From Pseudomonadota bacterium (lineage in GTDB: Bacteria; Pseudomonadota; Gammaproteobacteria; Burkholderiales; Thiobacteraceae), in the NCBI GenBank assembly GCA_021812385.1, contig JAKANO010000005.1:149046-213045 (forward strand): a DNA stretch of 64,000 nucleotides. Reading direction: 5' to 3'. Both the position numbers and the translations under genes were made by a program. The notes beneath the pieces were generated by a model, which saw only the letters and a program-made list of their open reading frames with translations, made no database searches and had not been told where the DNA came from. Shown here one piece after another: positions 26,137 through 34,248 of this stretch. How positions within the stretch are numbered: position 1 is the stretch's first letter; each line of letters begins with the position of its first letter.

Positions 26137-26997
26137 ATGAGCCAAGCCATCGAATCGCTGTTGGGTCCGGCCGGCTACTATACGCGGCGCGGCGAAGACG
26201 CCGTGCTGCTGGTGCATGGCTTGACCGGCACCCCGGCCGAGATGCGATCCGCGGCAAAAAAATTACAGCAACAAGGCTTCAGCGTCATGTGCCCGCGGCT
26301 CGCAGGGCACTGCGGCAGTATTCACGAGCTCAAAAAATCGCGCTGGCAGGATTGGTACGGCACGGTGGAGCAATCGTTCGAGGCGCTCAAAGCGGAACAT
26401 CGGCAAGTGTATGTGGCGGGCTTATCCATGGGCGCGCTGCTGGCGCTGCGCTTGGCGGCGGAAAAAGGCGAGCGTGTTGCAGGACTCGGTCTGCTGTCGG
26501 CGACATTCTTTTATGATGGCTGGAATATGCCGAAGTACAAGCGCCGCCTGTTGTTGCCATTGGTTATTTATAGCCCGCTCAGACGTTTTGTTTCCTGGGC
26601 CGAAACCTCGCCCTATGGCATCAAGTGCGAGCGCACCCGCGCCAAGGTGCAAGCCGTACTGGAAAACCGCGAGGCCAATGCGGCCGAGCAGTTTGGCATT
26701 TTCCGCACCCCGGCGGTGACCATCCACGAAAGCGTGCGGCTGATCCGCGCAGCACGCCAAGCTTTATCGCATGTACATTCGCCGACCTTGATCGTGCATG
26801 CGCTGGAAGATGACATGGCCAGCGTCAAAAATGCGCACTATGTCGCCAAGCACATTGCCGCGCGTCAAGTCGAAACCTTCCTTGTCGACGACACCTACCA
26901 TGTGTTGACCCTCGACAAGCGCAGGCACCAGGTTGCAGAACGTCTGAGCAACTTCTTCACCCAGCATCTGCCGCAGGCAGCAGCAGTCGCCGCCTAA
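26137..26997 (+). CDS. Alpha/beta hydrolase (carboxylesterase/monoacylglycerol-lipase-like)
   Basis: A 286-residue serine hydrolase. The oxyanion region is LVHGLTGTPAEM, the nucleophile elbow is GLSMG, the acid is in ALEDDMAS, and the His is in DTYHVLTLD. It resembles the Est30/YvaK carboxylesterase family, with a cap insertion of about 60 residues (RRLLLPLVIYSPLRRF...). The ATG overlaps nothing but follows the aminotransferase stop directly, suggesting co-translation. It could release an acyl group or lactone from the product of the preceding enzymes. Confidence 0.85.
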   Translation: MSQAIESLLGPAGYYTRRGEDAVLLVHGLTGTPAEMRSAAKKLQQQGFSVMCPRLAGHCGSIHELKKSRWQDWYGTVEQSFEALKAEHRQVYVAGLSMGALLALRLAAEKGERVAGLGLLSATFFYDGWNMPKYKRRLLLPLVIYSPLRRFVSWAETSPYGIKCERTRAKVQAVLENREANAAEQFGIFRTPAVTIHESVRLIRAARQALSHVHSPTLIVHALEDDMASVKNAHYVAKHIAARQVETFLVDDTYHVLTLDKRRHQVAERLSNFFTQHLPQAAAVAA

Positions 26998-27069
26998 GTG
27001 TAGGGGTATAATCGATCGCTCGATCACCCCTTTCAACCCGTTTTTCAATGCGAATTTTAGGAACGCCGC

Positions 27070-27738
27070 GTGCGAATACTGGTCGTAGAAGATGACACGC
27101 TGGTTGCGGAAGGCATCAAACAAGGGCTTGAGCGCGAGCACTTCACGGTGGATGTCGTCGGCAGCGCCGAGCAAGCTGAAACCTACCTGCACGGCGAGCA
27201 TTTTGACTTGTTAATCGTCGATCTGGGCCTGCCCAAAGCAGACGGATTTTCGCTCGTGCGACAGCTCCGCCAGACGGGGCAAAAAACCCCAGTACTCATT
27301 TTGACCGCACGCGACACCTTGGAAGATTGCGTGAAAGGCCTCGAAGTGGGCGCCGATGACTACATGGTCAAGCCGTTTCGCTTGCCGGAACTGGTCGCGC
27401 GCATTCGCGCATTGATCCGCCGCGCGCATTCGATCACGGATTCAAAACTCAGCCACGGCGAATTGGAACTGGATACGGCGCGACACACGGCCACCTTAAA
27501 GGGCCAAGCCTTAGAACTCACCAACCGCGAATGGGCAATCCTCGAATTACTGTTAATGCAATCGCCCAAGGTGGTGAGCAAGGACAAAATCGTGCAAGCC
27601 CTTGCCGGCTGGGATGTGGATCTGTCGCCGAACGCGATTGAGGTGTACATTTCGCGCCTGCGCAGCAAGCTTGCCGCGAGTGGCGTACTCATTCGCACCA
27701 TCCGTGGCATGGGATACCGCATCGATGGCGATCACTAA
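27070..27738 (+). CDS. OmpR-family response regulator (QseB/PmrA-like)
   Basis: A 222-residue two-domain regulator: receiver (MRILVVEDDTLVAEG, phosphoacceptor in LLIVDLGLPKADG, Lys in YMVKPFRLPEL) and winged helix (LTNREWAILELLL, NAIEVYISRLRSKL, TIRGMGYRI). GTG start. A TATAAT lies at 27007-27012 in the 72-base gap after the hydrolase gene. It overlaps the kinase gene by 14 bases. It probably regulates envelope or lipid-modification genes nearby, but no binding site could be defined. Confidence 0.92.
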   Translation: MRILVVEDDTLVAEGIKQGLEREHFTVDVVGSAEQAETYLHGEHFDLLIVDLGLPKADGFSLVRQLRQTGQKTPVLILTARDTLEDCVKGLEVGADDYMVKPFRLPELVARIRALIRRAHSITDSKLSHGELELDTARHTATLKGQALELTNREWAILELLLMQSPKVVSKDKIVQALAGWDVDLSPNAIEVYISRLRSKLAASGVLIRTIRGMGYRIDGDH

Positions 27739-29098
27739 CAGCATCCGCGGGCGCCTGCTGTTGTGGCTGCTCGTTCCATTGGGCAGCATTCTGTTCATCG
27801 GCGAGTTTGTCGACTTCAATAGCGCAAATTCCCCCGCCGATGATGCCTACGACCATGCGCTGGTCGATGCCGCGCTGGCCATATCCGCGCATCTGCGATT
27901 AGACAACAGCCGCGTCATCGTCGATCTCCCGAATCAAACCGACTTGGCGCTGCGCGCAGACCGGTTAGACAAGATCTTCATTTCCGTCCTGGCGCCCGAT
28001 GGAGTGCTGCTGTATGGCGACGGCAATCTCCTCCCGGAAGAATCCCTGACGGAAGCCGAGAGCGAGCCCGATTTCTATGATGCGACGCATAACGGCTTGC
28101 CCGTTCGCGTAGCCATGTTGCGCCATGATGTGAAGGGCGGGCCTGCCGTCATCATCCAAGTTGCGGAAACCATGAAAAAGCGCGAGCAGACCGCCAGTAA
28201 AATATTCTGGGCCACGCTGATTCCGGATTCGCTGAACGCGCTGGTGACGATCCTGATCGTGATTTTCGGCGTCAAAAAAGGCCTCACCCCCGTCGACGAT
28301 ATTAGCGCACAGATCCGCTCGCGCTCGGCGAATGATTTGCATCCGATTGCATTACAACAAACACCGCGTGAATTAATGCCCCTAGTGGTCGCGCTCAACC
28401 GCCTATTCGCGCTGCTCCTAGAAGCCAGCGCTGCGCAACAACGCTTTGTCTCCAATGCCGCACACCAATTGCGTACGCCGCTCGCCGGATTGCAAACACA
28501 ACTGGAGTTGCTCGCCGGCGATCCCCATCTGTCTGCCGACAAGGACAAAATCGACCGCATGCTGCATGCCACTGGGCGCCTGACGCACCTCATCCATCAA
28601 TTGCTGATGCTCGCCAAGGCCAAGCCTGCCGGCGCGCTGGCCTACGAATTGGATCAAGTCGACCTCAAGGAGTTGATCGAACAAAGCGCAGAGAGCTTCG
28701 TCGATCAGGCGCTCGAACGCAATATCGACCTGGGATTCGAACTCGAGCATGCGCAAGCCACCGGCAATGCCTGGCTGCTGCGCGAACTGCTCGCGAACCT
28801 GGTCGACAACGCGCTGCGCTATACGCCGCACGGCGGCACCGTCACCGTGCGCTGCGGAATCCGCGGCGACGAACCCTTCATCGAAGTCGAGGACAATGGC
28901 CCCGGCATTCCCAAAGACGAACGGGAAAAAGTATTTGATCGCTTTTATCGCATCTCCGACAGCCCGGACGATGGCTGCGGCTTAGGCTTGGCCATTGTGA
29001 AAGAAATCGTCGATCTCCACGGCGCAAAAATTTCCATCCTCGATGGCGCGCAGCAGGGCGTGCTGTTCCGCGTCACCTGGCCGGGCCAACAGCCATGA
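27725..29098 (+). CDS. Sensor histidine kinase (QseC/TctE-like)
   Basis: A 457-residue kinase partner of the OmpR-type regulator. Two membrane segments (LLLWLLVPLGSILFIGEFV near the N-terminus and SLNALVTILIVIFG near 170) enclose a periplasmic loop of about 130 residues with a DUF-type sensor (RLDNSRVIVDLPNQTD). The phosphorylated His is in VSNAAHQLRTPLAGL, and the ATPase domain has NLVDNALRYTPHGG, DNGPGIP and GCGLGLAIVKEI. The ATG at 27725 is inside the regulator's 3' end. The signal is unknown. Confidence 0.91.
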   Translation: MAITNSIRGRLLLWLLVPLGSILFIGEFVDFNSANSPADDAYDHALVDAALAISAHLRLDNSRVIVDLPNQTDLALRADRLDKIFISVLAPDGVLLYGDGNLLPEESLTEAESEPDFYDATHNGLPVRVAMLRHDVKGGPAVIIQVAETMKKREQTASKIFWATLIPDSLNALVTILIVIFGVKKGLTPVDDISAQIRSRSANDLHPIALQQTPRELMPLVVALNRLFALLLEASAAQQRFVSNAAHQLRTPLAGLQTQLELLAGDPHLSADKDKIDRMLHATGRLTHLIHQLLMLAKAKPAGALAYELDQVDLKELIEQSAESFVDQALERNIDLGFELEHAQATGNAWLLRELLANLVDNALRYTPHGGTVTVRCGIRGDEPFIEVEDNGPGIPKDEREKVFDRFYRISDSPDDGCGLGLAIVKEIVDLHGAKISILDGAQQGVLFRVTWPGQQP

Positions 29099-29182
29099 TT
29101 TCGCTCAGGCACGTTAAGCGTATTGCTGTTAGCGCGCGGTTTTCCTTTCTGCTACCCCGCTTCGCTCGATAAAATTGCGCAC

Positions 29183-30139
29183 ATGGAATGGCTATTTCAT
29201 CTCTGGACTGGACTCGAAACGCTGTTGGCGCAAACGCTGATTGAGCCCTTCCTGCAGCTTCTGCACCTCGCCAATGCAAGCGAAGACCCGCGCGAAATTG
29301 CGGACTATTTCTTGCTCAGCACGGTGCAGATCATCTTGATTGCCGGCGTGATGCGCCCGTTTGAATCACGCATTCCGGTAGAACCCTGGAGCGATCGCCG
29401 CTTAACGCGTATCGATCGGCTCTACACTTTGCTCAAGCTATTGGTCGTCGTGCCGGTATTCAATTATCTGATTTTGGCCCCGTTATTCCATGAGCCCGCC
29501 GGCATCCAAAACATCGCCCCATTGCAACTGGACCGGCTTTTTCCTTTTCTGCAAGCTCACCCAATGTGGCTATTTCTCATTTATTTCGCACTCTACGATT
29601 TCACGCTTTACTTGGTGCATCGCCTGCAACATGCGCTGCCCTGGTGGTGGGCTTTGCACAGCTTGCATCATAGTCAACGCCAATTGAGTTGCTGGTCCAA
29701 CGACCGCGATCATTACTTGGACGACCTGTTCGAAGTCCTGATTCTGGGCGGCGTATCCGCCCTCATCGGCATCGCCCCGGTGGAATACGCCGCCATCGTA
29801 TTATTCGGGCAACTCATCGAAAATTTCTCACATGCCAACGTGCGCATCGGCTTCGGCCCCGTTCTGGACAAACTGCTGGTCGACCCCAAATACCACCGCC
29901 TGCATCACATGCGCGCCGATCCGGCTCGACCCGGATTTCACAATTGCAACTTCGCGCTGGTGTTTCCGCTTTGGGATATTTTGTTCGGTACTGCGCTGTA
30001 TAAAGAGCCGCCGCACCCTTGCGGCGTCGACGACCCTGCGATCGATACCGACAATGAACTCGGCCTGATTGACCAGCAGGTTGCGGGATTACGGCGCTTT
30101 GTTGCATGCTGCACCCGGAGAACGCCATCTACAACCTGA
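29183..30139 (+). CDS. Sterol desaturase/fatty acid hydroxylase family protein
   Basis: A 318-residue integral membrane diiron enzyme. Hydrophobic helices lie at about 30-50, 75-95, 115-130 and 185-210. The histidine clusters are HRLQH, HSLHHS, NFSHAN and YHRLHH, the eight-His pattern of the family. It should insert a hydroxyl or double bond in a lipid at the cytoplasmic membrane. The ATG at 29183 (MEWLFHLW) is chosen over an upstream frame extension. It overlaps the GNAT-like gene by 34 bases and leads the three-gene plus-strand group that converges with the DegT/DMT operon. Confidence 0.88.
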   Translation: MEWLFHLWTGLETLLAQTLIEPFLQLLHLANASEDPREIADYFLLSTVQIILIAGVMRPFESRIPVEPWSDRRLTRIDRLYTLLKLLVVVPVFNYLILAPLFHEPAGIQNIAPLQLDRLFPFLQAHPMWLFLIYFALYDFTLYLVHRLQHALPWWWALHSLHHSQRQLSCWSNDRDHYLDDLFEVLILGGVSALIGIAPVEYAAIVLFGQLIENFSHANVRIGFGPVLDKLLVDPKYHRLHHMRADPARPGFHNCNFALVFPLWDILFGTALYKEPPHPCGVDDPAIDTDNELGLIDQQVAGLRRFVACCTRRTPSTT

Positions 30140-31194
30140 TCGAACCCGCGGGCCTGCTGCGGCATTTCATCGCCAACCCACCCCAGGACTTCAACATTGT
30201 AGAACTGCCGGGCGGCATGCCCGGTTTCGCGTCGCGCTTTGATCTTTGCACCACCATGGAACCCAGCGTGCAGCGCCGCTTGGCCGCGCTGCCGCTGTTC
30301 CGCCATTGGCGGCGGTTTTTGAAGCCCTACACTTGTTTTGGCGGCGCCACGTGTACCGAATATGCGCCCCTGCCCGTCACGCCCGATGCCGATACGCTGT
30401 TGCAAACCTTGCTGCGGGACATCGCACCGCGATTTGATTTCCTCATCCTCAAGGATCTGCCACTCGACTCCCCGCTCACCGGCGAAGCCGCCAGTCGTTA
30501 TACCGAACAACTCCTCAGCGCCTGCAAGCGCGCCGATTTTTTCATTGTGGCCGGCCAGGCCCTGGCTTACGTGCCGGTGGACTTCACCTCGATCGAGGAA
30601 ATTCTCGCGCGCATGCCGCGCACGCGGCGCAAAGAAATGAAACGCAAACTCAAGGCCCGCGCCAACCTCGAAATTGAAACCTTGCACAGCGGCGATGCTT
30701 TTTTTCTCGACCCCGCGAATCTGGATCATTTGTACCAACTGTATGCAAACGTCTACCAGCAAAGCGAAATTCATTTCGACCAACTCATGCCGGAATTTTT
30801 TCGCGCCCTGTTCCAAGACGCAGCGCTCAACGGCATTCTGTTTATCTATCGCGCGCAGGGCGCGATCATCGGCTACAACCTGTGCTTCGAACACAACGGC
30901 ATGCTGCTGGATAAATACGTCGGCTTCGCCTACCCCCAAGCACGCGAGCACAACCTGTACACCGTCAGCTGGTTTCACAATCTTGCCTATGCCTTGGAGC
31001 ATGGCCTGCATACGTATGTGGCCGGCTGGACCGACCCCGAGATTAAACGCCATCTCGGCGCGCAATTCACCTTCACGCAGCATGCGGTGTATATTCGCAA
31101 CCCTATCCTGCGCACGCTGCTGAAACCGCTGCGCCGTTTTTTTGAAGCCGACCGCCAATGGTATGAAGCGCATGCTAAACCCGCTCGTTCTTGA
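30106..31194 (+). CDS. FemAB/CelD-type GNAT acyltransferase
   Basis: A 362-residue cytoplasmic protein of the Acetyltransf_6 (CelD/BcsL) group, with two GNAT-like halves. Visible signatures are MPRTRRKEMKRKLKARANLE (near 165-185, the usual basic helix), GAIIGYNLCFEHNGMLLDKYVGF and a conserved GLHTYVAGWTDPEIKRHLGA. Such enzymes transfer acyl or aminoacyl groups onto lipids, glycans or peptidoglycan precursors. It overlaps the hydroxylase gene by 34 bases and the arginase-fold gene by about 30, so the three are translated together. The donor and acceptor are unknown. Confidence 0.8.
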   Translation: MLHPENAIYNLIEPAGLLRHFIANPPQDFNIVELPGGMPGFASRFDLCTTMEPSVQRRLAALPLFRHWRRFLKPYTCFGGATCTEYAPLPVTPDADTLLQTLLRDIAPRFDFLILKDLPLDSPLTGEAASRYTEQLLSACKRADFFIVAGQALAYVPVDFTSIEEILARMPRTRRKEMKRKLKARANLEIETLHSGDAFFLDPANLDHLYQLYANVYQQSEIHFDQLMPEFFRALFQDAALNGILFIYRAQGAIIGYNLCFEHNGMLLDKYVGFAYPQAREHNLYTVSWFHNLAYALEHGLHTYVAGWTDPEIKRHLGAQFTFTQHAVYIRNPILRTLLKPLRRFFEADRQWYEAHAKPARS

Positions 31195-32053
31195 TTTCGA
31201 CGCCGCAGTGCACGCCTTGCCTGGCGAGCAGCGCATCGCCTTGTCCGATTGGCAAGAAGCCATTCGCTTTGGCTGCCGCATGAAGACCCTGCGCGCGCTC
31301 GAGGCCGCGCTGGCCCCACAACTGGATGCACTGCTTGGCCCGGCATTCCCGATATTTATAGGCAGCGGCGATTATCACCATGTCAGCTATTTGCTGATCG
31401 AACGGCTACGCCATTTGCGCGAACCCCTGCGCGAACCCCTGCGCGTCGTGGTGTTCGACAATCATCCGGACAACATGCGCTACCCCTTCGGCATCCATTG
31501 CGGCTCGTGGGTGTGGCACGTTAGTCGGCTGCCGCACGTGGCCAGCGTCGAAGTGCTGGGCATCACCTCGAGCGATGTCGAAGCCGGCCACGCTTGGGAA
31601 AATCATCTGCGCCCGCTGCGCCAAAACAAAGTGCGCTATGGCTGCGTGGGGCGCGATGTGGGTCTGCTGCAAAAACTCGGCGGCCGCGGCGCAAATAGTT
31701 ATGCATCGACGACGGAATTATTGGATGCTTTCACCGCGACACTCGATGCCTCCAGCGCACCGATTTACCTCTCCATCGATAAGGACGTGCTGTCGCCGCA
31801 GGACGTGCATACCAATTGGGATCAGGGCACGATGCGCTGGTCCGAACTCGGCGCCGTCATCGAACAGTTGCGCGAGCGCTTGGTCGGCTGCGATGTCACC
31901 GGCGATGTCTCCGTGTATCGCTATCAAAGCCGCTTCAAGCGCTTTCTCAGCGGCCTGGATCAGCAACCCGACATTCCTGCGCGGCAGTTGTCCGACTGGC
32001 AACGCGACCAGCACACGCTCAACCTCGATTTGCTGCGTCGCCTAGCACGCTGA
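31163..32053 (+). CDS. Arginase/agmatinase-fold family protein
   Basis: A 296-residue ureohydrolase-fold protein. Metal motifs: FDNHPDN (DxHxD) at the second site and SIDKDVLSP (SxDxDxxxP) at the third. The first motif, normally GGDHS, is GSGDYHHVS here. Substrate-pocket residues of true arginases are not obvious, so the reaction may be hydrolysis of another guanidino or formimidoyl group. The tandem 12-base duplication at about 31419-31442 gives LREPLREPLR. Start: ATG 31163 with ATG 31172 as alternative; both lie inside the GNAT gene. The 3' end overlaps the converging DegT gene by 35 bases. Confidence 0.78.
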   Translation: MKRMLNPLVLDFDAAVHALPGEQRIALSDWQEAIRFGCRMKTLRALEAALAPQLDALLGPAFPIFIGSGDYHHVSYLLIERLRHLREPLREPLRVVVFDNHPDNMRYPFGIHCGSWVWHVSRLPHVASVEVLGITSSDVEAGHAWENHLRPLRQNKVRYGCVGRDVGLLQKLGGRGANSYASTTELLDAFTATLDASSAPIYLSIDKDVLSPQDVHTNWDQGTMRWSELGAVIEQLRERLVGCDVTGDVSVYRYQSRFKRFLSGLDQQPDIPARQLSDWQRDQHTLNLDLLRRLAR

Positions 32054-33230
32054 CCACGCGCGCGAATTGCGCTTCATTCAGCCACGGGCTATTGCTCAGC
32101 GTGAGCATGCGCGATGCAAAATCGCGTGCGTTGGGCACAGCCGATGCATGGAACAGATGCGCGAGATAAGCGTAGTCCGGCAGCGCGTGAATAAATAAAC
32201 GGCTGACACCCAAGCCCGCCGTCCAAAGTTCTTCCAGCGCCGCATCGCGGGCGCGCGCCGTCGGCAGCAACAGCATGAAGAAGGGCCAAGCGCCCTGCGT
32301 CCCGGGTGCATCATCTAATACCTGTATCCCCGGCACTTGCGCCAACACCGGTTTGCGCTGCGCAGCCAAGACCCGCAAGCTTTGTTGGAACGCCGGCAGG
32401 CGTGCCAACGCATGCACGCCCACCGCCTGGCGCCAACGACCCACGCGATGCAGCGGAATCGCCGCGTCGAAATCATCGCCCACGGCGGCGACCGGATCAT
32501 CGCGGCGCAATGCGCGCCGCAGCGGCCGGCCATACGCCAGGTACAAGCCCAGCGGATGATACAAGGCGCCATACCCCAGCAATTCGAGGCTGCGCCGCAA
32601 CTCCCATAGTGCGTCGTGTTGCACCAATTGCGCGCTGACTTGGCGCAAGCGTTGACGCAGCGCCGCATCGCGCGCGAACAACACGCCGCCTTCGTACAAC
32701 GTCAGCCCCTTGCCCACCGCCAGACTCCAGAAGCCGATGTCGCCGATGCTGCCCACGGCCTGGCCTTGCGCGTAAGCGCCCAGCGCTTGTGCGGCATCTT
32801 CGATCACGCGCGCGCCGACGCGGTGCGCGATTGCCAGCACCGGCGCGAGATCGGCGATACGCCCGCCCAAATGGGTGGGGATCACCGCAAGCGTCGTGTC
32901 GTCGCAGAGACGCGACAACTGTTCATGATCCAAATCGAAACTATCGGCGCGCAGATCGCACAAGATGGGCTGCAAGCCGCAATGCGCCACGGCCAAGGCC
33001 ACCAGGGGGCAGGTATAAGCGGGGAGAATGACTTTGTAGCGCGCGCTCTCTTGGCGCAATGCCGTGAGCGCCACCACCAGCGCCGCCGTGCCGGAACATT
33101 CGATTTGCGTCTCCGGCAGCGCGAGATATTGGGCGATCGCAGCGCTTAAGTTCGCATCGCCTGGCATCAAGTCCCGCCAACGTAATGGCAACCCGGCCGT
33201 CGGCGGCACTTCATACCATAGCTTATGCAT
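32019..33230 (-). CDS. DegT/DnrJ/EryC1-family PLP aminotransferase
   Basis: A 403-residue fold-type I enzyme of the sugar-aminotransferase family (ArnB, PglE, DegT). CSGTAALVVAL at about 45, VIEDAAQALGA with the PLP Asp, and FWSLAVGKGLTLYEGG with the Schiff-base Lys are all present. Typical substrates are nucleotide-linked keto-sugars. It is preceded on the same strand by two small DMT-type transporters with 8-base and 4-base overlaps; ArnB with ArnE/ArnF in lipid A modification is a familiar parallel, but no other Arn gene is present. It converges on the arginase-fold gene with a 35-base overlap. Confidence 0.85.
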   Translation of the reverse strand: MHKLWYEVPPTAGLPLRWRDLMPGDANLSAAIAQYLALPETQIECSGTAALVVALTALRQESARYKVILPAYTCPLVALAVAHCGLQPILCDLRADSFDLDHEQLSRLCDDTTLAVIPTHLGGRIADLAPVLAIAHRVGARVIEDAAQALGAYAQGQAVGSIGDIGFWSLAVGKGLTLYEGGVLFARDAALRQRLRQVSAQLVQHDALWELRRSLELLGYGALYHPLGLYLAYGRPLRRALRRDDPVAAVGDDFDAAIPLHRVGRWRQAVGVHALARLPAFQQSLRVLAAQRKPVLAQVPGIQVLDDAPGTQGAWPFFMLLLPTARARDAALEELWTAGLGVSRLFIHALPDYAYLAHLFHASAVPNARDFASRMLTLSNSPWLNEAQFARVVSVLGDAANRG

Positions 33231-33609
33231 CGCCGTGTTTCGACTCGCTAAAGCTCAGGAAAACAATGCCCAGCACAATGCACAAGCCGCCCAACACTTG
33301 TATCAATGTCAATCGCTCGCCGAAGTAAGCCACCGAGACCAACAAGACCGTGACCACTTCCAAGTGCGAAGCGGCGAACGCCGGGCCGACCGGCGCGTGT
33401 TTCAGCAGCGTCATCCAGGTGAAAAATGCAAACAGATAACCGAGCATCGCTCCGAATATCCAGCCGTTATGCACAATGCCCAGTAACCAGGCTGTATTCG
33501 GTTCGAACGGGCCGGCATGCTGCGTCGCAAGTTTAAAAAACACCTGAGTCAAGGTATCGAACAACATCAGCGCGGCAAAGCCGATCAGATAAAAACGCTT
33601 GGTACTCAT
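33223..33609 (-). CDS. Small EamA/DMT-type membrane transporter, second of pair
   Basis: A 128-residue four-helix membrane protein (FYLIGFAALMLFDTLTQVFF, WIFGAMLGYLFAFFTWMTLL, AFAASHLEVVTVLLVSVAYF, LGGLCIVLGIVFLSF). It has the size and layout of EmrE/ArnF-like half transporters that act as dimers. The start MSTKRFY at 33607-33609 overlaps the stop of its sister gene by 4 bases, and its stop overlaps the DegT start by 8. It probably flips or exports the product modified by the DegT enzyme, perhaps an undecaprenyl-linked sugar; this is inference from the ArnE/ArnF parallel. Confidence 0.78.
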   Translation of the reverse strand: MSTKRFYLIGFAALMLFDTLTQVFFKLATQHAGPFEPNTAWLLGIVHNGWIFGAMLGYLFAFFTWMTLLKHAPVGPAFAASHLEVVTVLLVSVAYFGERLTLIQVLGGLCIVLGIVFLSFSESKHGDA

Positions 33610-33962
33610 GCGCCCAACCCCGCTAGCGCGACACCCAGGGTAATCAGCGACATGCCCGCTACGCGCATGCGATCCAGCCGCTCGCCAAAAATAAGTTTGC
33701 CGGCAATCATCACCACCGCGATATTGATGGCGCCCAGCATCACCGCCAGCGACAGCGGGATCAAGGACAACAAGGCCAGCCAGACCAGAAATTCCAAGCC
33801 GAAGCAGATCACGCCGATCCAAATCGGCGGCGCCGACAACATCATGCGCCAACGCTTCCATTCGGTTTCATGGTCCGCGACTGCGGCTTTTTTGAACGCG
33901 AGATGTCCGGCTGTATCGATGACGATATTTAAAAACCAAAGCAGAACTGCGAGCTGGGACAT
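33606..33962 (-). CDS. Small EamA/DMT-type membrane transporter, first of pair
   Basis: A 118-residue protein with four membrane helices (LAVLLWFLNIVIDTAGHLAF, IWIGVICFGLEFLVWLALLSL, LAVMLGAINIAVVMIAGKLIF, VAGMSLITLGVALAGLGA). The glutamate in FGLEFLVW sits within the first part of a membrane helix, and IFGERLDRMRVAGM is the loop typical of EamA half-units. It is first in the DMT-DMT-DegT operon. It most likely forms a heterodimer with the product of the next gene, as ArnE/ArnF do. Confidence 0.78.
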   Translation of the reverse strand: MSQLAVLLWFLNIVIDTAGHLAFKKAAVADHETEWKRWRMMLSAPPIWIGVICFGLEFLVWLALLSLIPLSLAVMLGAINIAVVMIAGKLIFGERLDRMRVAGMSLITLGVALAGLGA

Positions 33963-34188
33963 GTGAAGGCCTAAATCGGCTTAGTGTAGCGAAATCGACC
34001 GATCTTCCCAAGCAAATCTGCGCAGGCCCGTCATGCACTACCCTGCTATTCCTATGGAAAAATCCTAAGCTTAGTTTTTAGGGTGGCAGTATCATCATCG
34101 CCGCGCTACATGCGTGACAATGTTTTGATCGAACGCTTACTCCACCTTGATCGAGCCCTTACTTTGAAAAGCAACCGAAAGGTTCAAC

Positions 34189-34248
34189 ATGGCCAGCTCA
34201 AATACAACTTACCTTAGCTTTCGGATGGCCTCATGCATGAGGAGATAA
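34189..34248 (+). CDS. Possible 19-codon upstream leader ORF
   Basis: ATG at 34189 with GAAAGG ending 6 bases before it reads MASSNTTYLSFRMASCMRR and stops at 34246-34248, overlapping the start of the HD-like gene by 16 bases in another frame. The main gene's ATG at 34233 has only a weak ribosome-binding site, so translational coupling is plausible. Evidence is limited to spacing. Confidence 0.3.
   Translation: MASSNTTYLSFRMASCMRR

Noticed and set aside
29938..31281. 447-residue minus-strand frame opposite the GNAT gene
   Set aside because: Shadow frame; the plus strand shows overlapping, motif-bearing genes.
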